Source: Vibrio alfacsensis (GTDB lineage Bacteria; Pseudomonadota; Gammaproteobacteria; Enterobacterales; Vibrionaceae). From it: a DNA stretch of 64,000 nucleotides. A program made the position numbers and the translations under genes. Where the stretch lies: the NCBI RefSeq assembly GCF_003544875.1, contig NZ_CP032093.1, forward strand, positions 2,542,001-2,606,000, in the 5' to 3' direction. The notes under the pieces are model-generated. The model did not search any database. It saw only the letters and a program-made list of their open reading frames with translations, and was not told the DNA's origin. This document shows positions 46,379 to 56,214 of this stretch, piece by piece (within the stretch, counting starts at the first letter, position 1; the number at the start of each line of letters is the position of its first letter).

Positions 46379-47452
46379 TTAGCCTTTTAGACGATTCTCT
46401 AAGAAAGGCACCAGCTCTTCGTGTGCATGACGTAATAGTGCCTCAGTTGAATCCCAATTGATACAGGCGTCAGTGATCGATACGCCGTATTTCATCTCTT
46501 CGAGTGACAGGTCAGAAGATTGGTTACCCTCATTAATATGACTCTCAATCATCAAGCCGATAATCGACTTATTACCTTCACGAATTTGATGAATCACGTC
46601 TTCTGCAACTAATGGCTGGCGGCGGTAATCTTTACGTGAGTTTGCGTGGCTACAGTCCACCATCAATGAGGCGTCAAGACCAGACTTCGCCATCTCTTGT
46701 TCACACTCATTAACCGATACTGAATCGTAGTTAGTTTGTTTACCGCCACGCAGAATCACGTGACCATTCGGGTTACCTTGCGTTGTCAGAAGCGCAACTT
46801 GGCCTTCACGGTTAATACCCATGAAACGGTGGCTAGAAGAAGCCGCTTGCATCGCATTGACAGCGGTTGCCAAACTGCCGTCCGTACCATTCTTAAAGCC
46901 GACAGGCATAGAAAGACCACTTGCCATCTCACGGTGTGTTTGTGACTCAGTCGTACGAGCACCGATCGCAGCCCAGCTAAAGGTATCCGCAAGGTATTGC
47001 GGGCTGATTGGATCAAGCGCTTCTGTTGCCAGCGGGATTTCCATCTCTGCCAATTCAACCAGCAGTTCACGACCAACATGCAGGCCGTGTTCAATGTCGA
47101 AGCTGCCATCTAGGTGTGGGTCATTGATCAGGCCTTTCCAACCAACCGTGGTTCGAGGTTTCTCAAAGTAAACACGCATTACAATATACAGTTGATCGCT
47201 TAGTTGTTCTGAAAGCGCTTTTAGACGCTTAGCGTAATCCTTCGCTGCCTCGACGTCATGGATAGAACATGGTCCACATACAATGAGTAGACGATGATCT
47301 TTTTTGTGAATGATGTCAGCGATGGTTTGACGAGACTCTTGAATAAAACGACGCGCTTTTTCACTAAGAGGAAGCTTCACTTTTAGCTCCTCTGGTGTGA
47401 TCAGAACTTGTTCTTCGCTGATGTTGATGTTGCTCAATTCACTTCTTTGCAT
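46379..47452 (-). CDS. aroF: AroF-type DAHP synthase (tyrosine-sensitive class)
   Basis: A 357-aa class I DAHP synthase, the first step of the shikimate pathway. The start ATG at 47452 (MQRSELSNINISEEQVLITPEELK) aligns with E. coli AroF and has AGGT upstream; an ATG at 47485 would add 11 residues inside a TyrR box. Conserved KPRTTVGWKGL, GARTTESQTHREMASGL and DCSHANSRKD are present. Pairing with tyrA and the TyrR boxes supports the AroF, not AroG or AroH, type. Confidence 0.94.
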   Translation of the reverse strand: MQRSELSNINISEEQVLITPEELKVKLPLSEKARRFIQESRQTIADIIHKKDHRLLIVCGPCSIHDVEAAKDYAKRLKALSEQLSDQLYIVMRVYFEKPRTTVGWKGLINDPHLDGSFDIEHGLHVGRELLVELAEMEIPLATEALDPISPQYLADTFSWAAIGARTTESQTHREMASGLSMPVGFKNGTDGSLATAVNAMQAASSSHRFMGINREGQVALLTTQGNPNGHVILRGGKQTNYDSVSVNECEQEMAKSGLDASLMVDCSHANSRKDYRRQPLVAEDVIHQIREGNKSIIGLMIESHINEGNQSSDLSLEEMKYGVSITDACINWDSTEALLRHAHEELVPFLENRLKG

Positions 47453-47462
47453 AACTTTGACC

Positions 47463-47480
47463 TGTATATTTATATTTACG
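47463..47480 (-). promoter_or_regulatory. TyrR box 1, proximal to aroF
   Basis: TGTATA-TTTATA-TTTACG, a close match to TGTAAA-N6-TTTACA, ending 11 bp before the aroF start codon, so TyrR bound here would occlude the ribosome binding region and early transcription. Confidence 0.65.
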
Positions 47481-47571
47481 ACCAACCAATCCCTTGGTGA
47501 GACAACTAAGCTTTATCAACAAGATAACAGGCCATAAAAGAATTACAACCGTACACAATAAAAACATTTAC

Positions 47572-47589
47572 TGTAAATTTAAATTTACG
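47572..47589 (-). promoter_or_regulatory. TyrR box 2, distal to aroF
   Basis: TGTAAA-TTTAAA-TTTACG, matching the TyrR palindrome at eleven of twelve positions. A TTGTAA / TATCTT promoter-like pair lies between the two boxes on the minus strand. Confidence 0.8.
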
Positions 47590-47596
47590 CAAAGAA

Positions 47597-47625
47597 AAGC
47601 CGAAATGCAGAGCACTTCGGCTTTA
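47597..47625 (-). terminator. nagZ terminator
   Basis: A stem AAGCCGAA(A) / (T)TTCGGCTT with a loop of about ten bases and a minus-strand T tract. An additional hairpin CTCACCCTGAA / TTCAGGGGTGAG (47651-47683) lies directly after the nagZ stop. Confidence 0.65.
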
Positions 47626-47687
47626 AATGGATGTTTTAGAAAGTTTACGTCTCACCCTGAACAAACCATTATTCAGGGGTGAGATAG

Positions 47688-48671
47688 CTAGCCAATCAAT
47701 CGCTTCATAGCTTCAGAGGCATCTTTCCACTCTTGCGAAAGTTTTAGCTCGCTTAGAGAAAAGCTCTGTTTCTTCAACAAGGCATCAGCTAGGGGAACAG
47801 AAGTGATTGGTAGATTATCAAGCACCTCAACTTGCGCATCGCGCTTATTACAAACCAACAGCATATCGCAGCCAGCGTTTAATGCTTGTGCGCCACGTTC
47901 GGCAGGGCCACCCATAATTGCAGCCCCTTCCATGGTCAAATCATCAGAGAAGATCAAGCCTTTAAAACCCAGTTGCCGGCGCAGGATTTGTTTGAGCCAG
48001 TATTCAGATCCACTCGCTGGTTGGTCATCATAGTTTGGAAAAATGACATGAGCAGGCATCATCGCATCCAAGATGCCAGCTTCAATTTGCGCCTTGAAGA
48101 TAGCCATGTCTTGCTCAAAGATATCGCTACGCTCGTCGTATGGTGTTTCTAAGTGTGAATCAGCAATCACACCACCATGACCAGGGAAATGTTTGCCCGT
48201 AGTCGCCATGCCGACACTCTTCATGCCCTGCATGTAAGCGGAACTGTGACGCAAAATTGTGTCCATATCCTCACCAAAAGCTCGGCTGCCGATCGCTTTG
48301 CATTGATGACCTTTATCCAGCACTGGTGCGAAGCTTAGGTCAATGTCATGAGCAATCAGCTCTGCTGCCATCAACCAACCGCCCATGCGTGCTAACTCTT
48401 CACTATTTTGATGTTTGGCATATTCGTCTGCCGCTGGAATAAGTGAGAAGCCATCACGGAAACGCTGAACACGTCCACCTTCTTGGTCAACACCAATCAA
48501 AATCGGACGTTTCGCCGCTTTACGGATCGATTGGGTGAGGGCTTGAAGCTGCTTACTGTCGTGGTAGTTGCGTGTAAATAAAATCAAGCCACCAACCGTT
48601 GGATGTTCCAAAATTTCTCTGTCTTCTGCAGTCAGTTCGTAGCCTGCAACATCAACCCATAACGGTCCCAT
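47688..48671 (-). CDS. nagZ: NagZ, beta-N-acetylhexosaminidase
   Basis: A 327-aa cytoplasmic glycoside hydrolase family 3 enzyme that removes GlcNAc from anhydro-muropeptides during cell-wall recycling. The GH3 motif [10 protein letters not shown] (about residues 165-174), the catalytic His/Asp loop DSHLETP and the nucleophile Asp in [10 protein letters not shown] are all seen. It is divergent from anmK, the next recycling enzyme. Its product can also signal AmpC induction in other bacteria. Confidence 0.96.
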   Translation of the reverse strand: MGPLWVDVAGYELTAEDREILEHPTVGGLILFTRNYHDSKQLQALTQSIRKAAKRPILIGVDQEGGRVQRFRDGFSLIPAADEYAKHQNSEELARMGGWLMAAELIAHDIDLSFAPVLDKGHQCKAIGSRAFGEDMDTILRHSSAYMQGMKSVGMATTGKHFPGHGGVIADSHLETPYDERSDIFEQDMAIFKAQIEAGILDAMMPAHVIFPNYDDQPASGSEYWLKQILRRQLGFKGLIFSDDLTMEGAAIMGGPAERGAQALNAGCDMLLVCNKRDAQVEVLDNLPITSVPLADALLKKQSFSLSELKLSQEWKDASEAMKRLIG

Positions 48672-48771
48672 TGTTTCTCCTCAAAATCGGCTGAATATCT
48701 CGTATTCGATGAGGTTATTCGCTTCAGAATTGCTTTACAATAAGTGAATCGAAGAATTGACGGAATCGGCT

Positions 48772-49884
48772 GTGAATCTTAACAATCTGTACATTGGCGT
48801 GATGTCTGGAACCAGCATGGATGGCGTAGATACCGCACTAGTTGAAATTGAAAATAACCATGTTCGCTTGATCGCACACGATGATTACCCAATGCCCGCT
48901 CATATTAAGCAAACTCTATTATCGGTTTGTACTGGGCAAGACACGAACCTTAAAGCCATTGGTGAACTCGACCACCAACTTGGACACCTGTTTGCTGATG
49001 CAGTCTTACAACTATTAGATAAATCTGGCTATTCCGCTGAGCAAATCCGAGCCATTGGCAATCATGGTCAAACCGTGTTCCACCAGCCAACTGGCGATCT
49101 TCCCTTCACCACCCAACTGGGCGATGCCAACATCATTGCGGCTAAGACTAGCATTGATACCGTGGCAGATTTTCGTCGTAAAGACATGGCATTGGGCGGT
49201 CAAGGCGCACCACTCGTCCCTGCTTTCCATAAAAGCATTTTTGCCATGCAAGATTCCACCACCGTGGTGCTTAACATCGGTGGTATTGCCAACATCTCAG
49301 TACTGCACCCAGAACAAGCAGTGATTGGCTACGATACTGGTCCAGGTAATATGTTGATGGACGCATGGTTTGAACGACACACTGGACAAAGCTTCGACAA
49401 AGATGCGCTATTTGCTCTGCAAGGCAATATTAATGCGGCTTTACTGGCTCAATTCTTAGCAGAACCTTACCTTACCATGTCGGCACCAAAGAGCACTGGC
49501 CGAGAGCTGTTCAATACCGATTGGTTGAATAAACAGATAGCACTTCACAATGCCTCTGCGCAAGATGTACAACGCACACTTTGTGAGTATTCGGCGGTGA
49601 CTATTGCAAACGAGGTTGAAAAGTTCACTCATGGTCAAACGCCTCAGCTATTAGTGTGTGGTGGTGGTGCGAGAAACCCACTACTCATGCAACGCTTGAT
49701 AGAACTCCTACCTCAGTGGCAAGTCGCAACAACGAACGACAAAGGTGTGGATAGCGACTATATGGAAGCCATGGCGTTTGCTTGGCTTGCTCAGCGACAC
49801 ATCAACGGATTGCCGAGCAATTTACCGGAAGTGACTGGTGCAAGCCGTCTTGCTTCCCTCGGTGTGCTTTATCCTAAAAACTAA
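48772..49884 (+). CDS. anmK: AnmK, anhydro-N-acetylmuramic acid kinase
   Basis: A 370-aa kinase that opens and phosphorylates 1,6-anhydro-MurNAc to MurNAc-6-phosphate. The N-terminal YIGVMSGTSMDGVDTAL is the family signature; NHGQTVFHQP, DTGPGNMLMD and VCGGGARNPLL follow. There is no ATG at the family N-terminus. GTG at 48772 gives the standard length with GGAATC upstream; a TTG at 48757 would add five residues. Its product is the substrate of the next gene, murQ. Confidence 0.94.
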   Translation: MNLNNLYIGVMSGTSMDGVDTALVEIENNHVRLIAHDDYPMPAHIKQTLLSVCTGQDTNLKAIGELDHQLGHLFADAVLQLLDKSGYSAEQIRAIGNHGQTVFHQPTGDLPFTTQLGDANIIAAKTSIDTVADFRRKDMALGGQGAPLVPAFHKSIFAMQDSTTVVLNIGGIANISVLHPEQAVIGYDTGPGNMLMDAWFERHTGQSFDKDALFALQGNINAALLAQFLAEPYLTMSAPKSTGRELFNTDWLNKQIALHNASAQDVQRTLCEYSAVTIANEVEKFTHGQTPQLLVCGGGARNPLLMQRLIELLPQWQVATTNDKGVDSDYMEAMAFAWLAQRHINGLPSNLPEVTGASRLASLGVLYPKN

Positions 49885-49942
49885 ATGCGTTGTTCCAGAT
49901 ACAGCGACAAAAATAATCGAAATCAGTATTCAAAAGGCTTAA

Positions 49943-50875
<933 letters not shown>

Positions 50876-50927
50876 CTGAGTCGAACTTATCTAACCTCAA
50901 CTTGGGATAACCTAAGCCATTCAAAAC

Positions 50928-50956
50928 CAAAAGGAGACAACAAGGTCTCCTTTTTC
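50928..50956 (+). terminator. murQ terminator
   Basis: A stem AAAAGGAGAC / GTCTCCTTTT with loop AACAAG and a T run. Confidence 0.9.
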
Positions 50957-50971
50957 ATTTAATATCAATCA

Positions 50972-51301
50972 TTAGTCTTCATACAACCACTCATCAAACT
51001 CTTGATTGAGCTTGTCATTCGCTTTACGTTTGATGCGATCGGGATTGGTCATGTTCTTAACATTGTCGACTTTATTGGTGTACTTGCGCGTAGTTTGGTT
51101 CACTTCACGCTTCACCTGATTTTCCACATAAGTGCCATCGGTGATCTCCTTGATATTGCGCTTCGTGTGATTAATTGAGTTGGTAATACGATGCTTGTTG
51201 TGGTCGTAATTCCGCTTCATTTTTATCGACTCTTTCAGCACATTCGTCGCACCAACGGTTAAAGGGAGCAATGCCAATCCGACCAATAAGACTTTCTTCA
51301 T
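50972..51301 (-). CDS. Small secreted basic protein, unknown function
   Basis: A 109-aa protein with a signal peptide (MKKVLLVGLALLPLTVGA). The mature part is highly charged and low in hydrophobic residues (KMKRNYDHNKHRITNSINHTK, then KYTNKVDNVKNMTNPDRIKRK), with an acidic end DEWLYED, so it is probably helical or partly disordered in the periplasm. I recognise no family. It lies between the murQ terminator and a DUF2799 lipoprotein on the same strand. Confidence 0.7.
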   Translation of the reverse strand: MKKVLLVGLALLPLTVGATNVLKESIKMKRNYDHNKHRITNSINHTKRNIKEITDGTYVENQVKREVNQTTRKYTNKVDNVKNMTNPDRIKRKANDKLNQEFDEWLYED

Positions 51302-51411
51302 GTTTTCATTTCACTTGTGATTCAATCTCATACCATTAGTACATCAAATCAATAAAATTCAAATGTCAGAAGATTAACAAAGCCTAACGTTGTCTTGATT
51401 ATGAAACAGCA

Positions 51412-51753
51412 CTAATTGTTGTACTCGTTCCAACCACGCTGCCATTCCATACGGAACTTTTGCGCTTGGGGCGTACCTTCACATACCCCCTCGTAATACT
51501 GGCCGGAAAGGCCCATTTGATAAGCAAAATCGGGATTACAATATTCCGCAACACCCTCAAGGTAACCTTGATCATAATCGCCTTGTTTAACATCCCCCAA
51601 TGCACGTAGTTCTTTCACTGAACGTGACGTATGGCCTGCAACGCCATCTTGGTAACCGACTTGATACCAATCACCAGACTGCGCCAATTCTTCCGTAGTT
51701 GCCGCACACCCAGCAAGTAAAACTAACGCCAACCCTAACGCTGCTTTTTTCAT
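51412..51753 (-). CDS. DUF2799 family lipoprotein
   Basis: A 113-aa lipoprotein with a lipobox LLAGC giving acylated Cys16, followed by the repeated YQ(D/V)GxxG pattern (WYQVGYQDGVAGHTSR, DYDQGYLEGVAEYC, AYQMGLSGQYYEGVC) typical of DUF2799. Function unknown. It is divergent from the CstA-family gene; its start is only 36 bp from the first repeat of the operator array there. Confidence 0.85.
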   Translation of the reverse strand: MKKAALGLALVLLAGCAATTEELAQSGDWYQVGYQDGVAGHTSRSVKELRALGDVKQGDYDQGYLEGVAEYCNPDFAYQMGLSGQYYEGVCEGTPQAQKFRMEWQRGWNEYNN

Positions 51754-51789
51754 TGTTCTTCCTTAACTGATTGTTTTCAAAACAAGCTT

Positions 51790-51960
51790 ACCACTATTCT
51801 ATTATCTTTACCGCTTATCTCATTGAAACAACCGTTGAGCATCAGCCACAACCACTAAATATCGAATGCCACCATTCATACAGGGCACCTCTCCACTCAA
51901 GCAAACGTTAAAACCACTTAATCACCATAGCGACCACTCGTTTCTCTATTCGACCACTCA
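51790..51960 (+). promoter_or_regulatory. Array of nine LytTR-type operator repeats before the CstA-family gene
   Basis: Nine direct octamers start at 51790 (ACCACTAT), 51810 (ACCGCTTA), 51831 (ACCGTTGA), 51851 (ACCACTAA), 51871 (ACCATTCA), 51892 (TCCACTCA), 51913 (ACCACTTA), 51933 (ACCACTCG) and 51953 (ACCACTCA). Steps are 20, 21, 20, 20, 21, 21, 20 and 20 bp, close to two helical turns, so all lie on one DNA face. The motif is that reported for E. coli BtsR (ACC(G/A)CT(C/T)A, two copies with a 13-bp gap, a 21-bp step). A BtsR-like gene lies 3.4 kb downstream. Confidence 0.8.
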
Positions 51961-52055
51961 CCGACTAAGCAAATGCACAGAACAACAGAGGCGAATACCA
52001 TGCACCTTGAGATTTTAAAATTACTCTTTCAAACCATAACCCAAGGACTATTGTT

Positions 52056-53540
52056 ATGATGTGGTTTCTAACCTGTGTCGCGGCCCTCATCGGCGGATAC
52101 TTCATCTACGGCGCTTTCGTTGAGAAAGTTTTTGGCATCAACGAGAATCGTAAAACACCTGCGCATACTAAAGCGGATGGTGTTGACTACGTTCGCATGC
52201 CAACTAAAAAAGTTTACCTTGTTCAACTACTTAACATTGCTGGTGTCGGCCCAATCTTCGGCCCAATCATGGGTGCGCTATACGGTCCTGCGGCGATGCT
52301 TTGGATTGTAGTTGGCTGTATCTTTGCAGGTGCCGTCCACGATTATTTCTCGGGCATGCTTTCTATTCGTAATGGTGGTGCTTCTGTACCAACTATTACG
52401 GGTCGCTACTTAGGTAATGGCGCAAAACACTTTATGAACATCTTTGCCATTGTCCTACTGCTTCTTGTTGGTGTGGTATTCGTTTCTGCTCCTGCTGGCA
52501 TGATCACGAATCTAATCAACGAACAAACTAGCCTAACCGTTAGTATGACGACGATGGTTGTATTGATTTTTGGTTACTACATTCTGGCGACTATCGTTCC
52601 TGTCGATAAAATCATTGGTCGTTTCTACCCTCTATTTGGTGCGCTACTGATCTTTATGTCTGTCGGCCTAATGACGGCGGTTGCTTTCTCTGGTGAGCAT
52701 ACGGTAATGAGTGATTTCCAAGTGAGTGATATGTTCACTAACTTGAACCCTAACGATATGCCTCTATGGCCTGCCCTGTTTATCACTATTGCATGTGGTG
52801 CGATCTCTGGCTTCCACGCGACTCAATCTCCTTTGATGGCACGTTGTATGGAAAACGAAAAAAATGGCCGTTTCGTTTTCTACGGAGCGATGATTGGTGA
52901 GGGTGTTATTGCCCTAATCTGGTGTGCTATCGCTCTGTCTTTCTTCGGTTCACTAGACGCGTTATCTGAAGCGGTGAAAAATGGTGGTCCTGGTAACGTG
53001 GTATACAGTGCATCATTTGGACTTCTTGGTACGTTTGGTGGCGTACTGGCTTTCCTTGGCGTAGTTATCTTACCAATCACATCGGGGGATACCGCGTTCC
53101 GCTCTAGCCGCTTGATCCTAGCTGAATACTTCAACATGGAACAAAAAACACTGCGTAACCGTCTACTTATGGCAGTACCTCTGTTCGTTATCGGCGGCAT
53201 TCTCACACAAGTTGATTTCGGAATTATCTGGCGTTACTTCGGCTTTGCTAACCAAACCACAGCCGTCATGATGCTTTGGACTGCTTCAGCTTACCTACTA
53301 CGTCATAACAAACTGCACTGGATTACAACAGTACCTGCAGTATTTATGACAACGGTGTGTGTGACGTTTATCCTCAACAACAGCACGCTAGGTTTTGGCT
53401 TACCGATTCAAGTCTCAACTATCGCTGGTATCTTATTCTCACTTGCAGTAACAGGCTATGTAATCAAGACTTCTAAAGGCAAAGGGGAAACGGATCTTGC
53501 CGATGAAGACAAACCACAAGCAGCCTCAGAAACTGCATAA
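52056..53540 (+). CDS. cstA: CstA-family transporter (pyruvate/peptide uptake)
   Basis: A 494-aa polytopic membrane protein of the CstA family, shorter than E. coli CstA and BtsT (about 700 aa). Conserved features include LLNIAGVGPIFGPIMGALYGP, FAGAVHDYFSGMLSIRNGG, FHATQSPLMARCM and ITSGDTAFRSSRL. In E. coli these proteins import pyruvate (BtsT, CstA). The adjacent BtsS/BtsR-like pair and the operator array make a pyruvate-induced BtsT-like role the best inference. A good AAGGAC ribosome binding site is present. Confidence 0.9.
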   Translation: MMWFLTCVAALIGGYFIYGAFVEKVFGINENRKTPAHTKADGVDYVRMPTKKVYLVQLLNIAGVGPIFGPIMGALYGPAAMLWIVVGCIFAGAVHDYFSGMLSIRNGGASVPTITGRYLGNGAKHFMNIFAIVLLLLVGVVFVSAPAGMITNLINEQTSLTVSMTTMVVLIFGYYILATIVPVDKIIGRFYPLFGALLIFMSVGLMTAVAFSGEHTVMSDFQVSDMFTNLNPNDMPLWPALFITIACGAISGFHATQSPLMARCMENEKNGRFVFYGAMIGEGVIALIWCAIALSFFGSLDALSEAVKNGGPGNVVYSASFGLLGTFGGVLAFLGVVILPITSGDTAFRSSRLILAEYFNMEQKTLRNRLLMAVPLFVIGGILTQVDFGIIWRYFGFANQTTAVMMLWTASAYLLRHNKLHWITTVPAVFMTTVCVTFILNNSTLGFGLPIQVSTIAGILFSLAVTGYVIKTSKGKGETDLADEDKPQAASETA

Positions 53541-53589
53541 CGCAAATCGTTGCTCGCTAACCCATTCATTATTATGACTGGAAGAAACC

Positions 53590-53618
53590 AAGAGCCTGCA
53601 CATCGCAGGCTCTTTTTG
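53590..53618 (+). terminator. Terminator between the CstA-family gene and btsS
   Basis: A stem AAGAGCCTGC / GCAGGCTCTT with loop ACATC and T5. It separates the transporter from the kinase/regulator operon. Confidence 0.9.
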
Positions 53619-53666
53619 TTTTCTTCTACGTTACAATAACCGCATCATCGTTAGGTTAGGTTCATT

Positions 53667-55358
53667 ATGGAACTGGTCATCTCCCTATTACAGCAAATGT
53701 GTGTTTACTTAGTGCTGGCTTATATGCTGAGTAAAACGCCGATCATCTTGCCACTACTTAGCATCTCTTCTCGTCTTAGTCATCGGCTGATTTGCTATGT
53801 GCTCTTTTCTGGCTTTTGCATCTTAGGTACTTACTTTGGTTTACAAATCAATGATGCAATCGCCAATACACGTGCCATTGGCGCGGTGATGGGCGGGTTG
53901 TTTGGAGGACCGGTTGTTGGCTTTGCCGTGGGCTTAACTGGCGGAATTCATCGCTATACCTTGGGTGGCTTTACTGACCTAGCCTGTGCGATATCTACAA
54001 CCGCTGAGGGTTTAATTGGCGGCTTATTGCATGTCTACTTAATCAAGCGCAACAAAGGAGCGATGCTGTTTAACCCTAGCGTAGTATTCAGCATTACCTT
54101 TATCGCCGAAATCGTACAAATGGCATTATTGCTCGCGGTAGCAAAACCATTCAGCCAAGCCTATGAACTCGTTTCAGCCATTGCCGCACCAATGATCATC
54201 GCCAACTCAGTCGGCGCCGCTTTGTTTATGAGTATCCTACAAGATCGTAAAACCATCTTTGAAAAGTACTCCGCCACATTCTCTCGACGGGCTCTGAGTA
54301 TTGCTGATCGCTCAGTCGGTATTTTAAGTACCGGATTTAATAGTGAGAACGCCGATAAAATCGCTCGTATTATTTATGAAGAAACCAAGGTCGGGGCAGT
54401 TGCGATCACCGATCAACAAAAGATACTCGCATTCGTTGGTATTGGGGATGATCATCATAAGCCAAACACACCGATCTCCTCACAAAGCACATTAGATTCA
54501 ATGGAAAAAAATGACATCATTTATCTCGATGGCAGTGAGCACCCATATCAATGTTCTCTCGCAACAGATTGTAAATTGGGTTCCGCATTGATCATCCCAT
54601 TGCGCGCAGGCAAAGAGGTCGTGGGTACCATTAAGCTCTACGAGCCAAAGCGAAAGCTTTTCTCAACTGCGAATATGTCCATGGCAGAGGGGATCGCTCA
54701 GTTATTATCGAGCCAAATCCTTTATGGCGATTACCAGCAACAACAAGCACTGTTAGCTCAAGCAGAAATCAAACTACTGCACGCTCAGGTAAATCCGCAC
54801 TTTCTGTTCAATGCGCTTAATACCATCAGCGCGATTACACGCCGTGATCCCGACAAAGCGCGAGAGCTAATTCAAAACTTATCGCACTTCTTCCGCAGTA
54901 ACTTGAAGCAAAACATTCATACCGTCACGCTCAAAGAAGAACTTGCGCATGTCAATGCTTACCTGAGCATAGAAAAAGCCCGCTTTACCGACCGCTTAGA
55001 GGTGGATATTGATATTGCTCCTGAGTTACTTGATGTCAAATTACCCAGCTTTACGCTGCAACCTCTGGTAGAGAATGCGATAAAACATGGCATCTCCAAT
55101 ATGCTCGAGGGGGGAAAAGTGCACATCTATAGCCGCCCTCACCCACAAGGTTACCTCATTACCGTAGAAGACAACGCAGGCAGCTATAAGACGCCGCAAG
55201 AGAATCATTCTGGTTTGGGGATGGAAATTGTCGATAAACGGTTAGCCAATCAATTTGGACGTGATTCAGCGCTAAAAATTACTCATCAGCAGGACCAATT
55301 TACCAGAATGAGCTTTATCATTCCGTCCTTAAGAAGCGCACAATCAATTGCACAATAA
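53667..55358 (+). CDS. btsS: BtsS/LytS-like sensor histidine kinase
   Basis: A 563-aa kinase matching E. coli BtsS (561 aa). The N-terminal six or so membrane segments form a LYT-type 5TM sensor (GAVMGGLFGGPVVGFAVGLTGG), a GAF domain follows (about residues 215-350), then the LytS-type kinase with phosphoacceptor His in NPHFLFN (376-382) and an ATPase N-box VENAIKHGI and GLGMEIVDKR. In E. coli BtsS senses extracellular pyruvate. Its gene is 11 bp before the regulator gene. Confidence 0.93.
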   Translation: MELVISLLQQMCVYLVLAYMLSKTPIILPLLSISSRLSHRLICYVLFSGFCILGTYFGLQINDAIANTRAIGAVMGGLFGGPVVGFAVGLTGGIHRYTLGGFTDLACAISTTAEGLIGGLLHVYLIKRNKGAMLFNPSVVFSITFIAEIVQMALLLAVAKPFSQAYELVSAIAAPMIIANSVGAALFMSILQDRKTIFEKYSATFSRRALSIADRSVGILSTGFNSENADKIARIIYEETKVGAVAITDQQKILAFVGIGDDHHKPNTPISSQSTLDSMEKNDIIYLDGSEHPYQCSLATDCKLGSALIIPLRAGKEVVGTIKLYEPKRKLFSTANMSMAEGIAQLLSSQILYGDYQQQQALLAQAEIKLLHAQVNPHFLFNALNTISAITRRDPDKARELIQNLSHFFRSNLKQNIHTVTLKEELAHVNAYLSIEKARFTDRLEVDIDIAPELLDVKLPSFTLQPLVENAIKHGISNMLEGGKVHIYSRPHPQGYLITVEDNAGSYKTPQENHSGLGMEIVDKRLANQFGRDSALKITHQQDQFTRMSFIIPSLRSAQSIAQ

Positions 55359-55369
55359 GGTAGTCTGGG

Positions 55370-56098
55370 ATGTTAACCGCCCTCATCATTGATGATGAAC
55401 AATTTGCTCGTGAAGAGCTGGCAGAATTATTAAATGAAACTGGTCAAATTGAAGTCATTGGCGATGCCGCTAACGCGATTGTCGGACTGAAAAAAATCAA
55501 TGAACTAAAACCGGACGTCGTATTTCTCGACATCCAAATGCCACAGGTTACCGGCATTGAACTTTTAGGTATGCTTGACCCAGATACCATGCCATACGTG
55601 GTATTTGTCACTGCCTATGACCAATACGCTATTCAGGCGTTTGAAGATAATGCCTTTGATTACCTGCTTAAGCCTGTCGATCCATGTCGCCTCAATAAGA
55701 CGGTGGCACGCCTCAACAAAGCTTTCAGCCAATCGTCACTAACCCAACAATTCTCCAGCATTGCGCCTAATCGCTTGGACCAGATCCCATGTATTGGACA
55801 TAACCGCATTGTGATCATGGCTACCGAAACGGTCGAATGTGCCTACAGTGACATCAGTGGTGTACATGTACGCTCTTTAAGTCAAACAGCCAGTACACAA
55901 CTCACCCTAAAAACTATTGAAGAGAAAACACCGCTAGTACGCTGTCATCGTCAGTACTTAGTCAGTATCAAAGCCATCAGTGAGATTAAGCTACTCGAAA
56001 ATGGACTGGCGGAAATCATTACCAAAACAGGCTTTGAGATCCCAGTAAGCCGTCGTTACCTCAAAGTGCTTAAAGAGATGCTTGGTATAAGCCATTAA
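55370..56098 (+). CDS. btsR: BtsR-like LytTR response regulator
   Basis: A 242-aa regulator: receiver domain with phosphoacceptor D54 (VVFLDIQMP) and KPVD lysine near residue 103, then a LytTR DNA-binding domain (about 135-240, including RCHRQYLVSIKAISEIKLLENG and VSRRYLKVLKEML). LytTR proteins bind direct repeats spaced about 21 bp; the nine-copy array before the CstA-family gene is the predicted target. Length is close to E. coli BtsR (239 aa). Confidence 0.93.
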   Translation: MLTALIIDDEQFAREELAELLNETGQIEVIGDAANAIVGLKKINELKPDVVFLDIQMPQVTGIELLGMLDPDTMPYVVFVTAYDQYAIQAFEDNAFDYLLKPVDPCRLNKTVARLNKAFSQSSLTQQFSSIAPNRLDQIPCIGHNRIVIMATETVECAYSDISGVHVRSLSQTASTQLTLKTIEEKTPLVRCHRQYLVSIKAISEIKLLENGLAEIITKTGFEIPVSRRYLKVLKEMLGISH

Positions 56099-56171
56099 TA
56101 TGGGGTAACCATTGGTACGATTGCGACCATCAATACTGCTACCCTCGTCAAAATCAAGAGCCAAGCGAATA

Positions 56172-56198
56172 AAAAAGGCGACACCGTGGTCGCCTTTC
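56172..56198 (-). terminator. ispH operon terminator
   Basis: A stem AAAGGCGAC / GTCGCCTTT with loop ACCGTG; on the minus strand it is followed by T6, so it ends the ileS-lspA-fkpB-ispH transcript. Confidence 0.85.
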
Positions 56199-56214
56199 TG
56201 GTATTTAATTCGTC

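Noticed and set aside
51790..51960. CRISPR-like reading of the 20-bp periodic repeats
   Set aside because: Repeat units are only 8 bp, spacers are 12-13 bp, and no cas gene is near; operator geometry fits far better.
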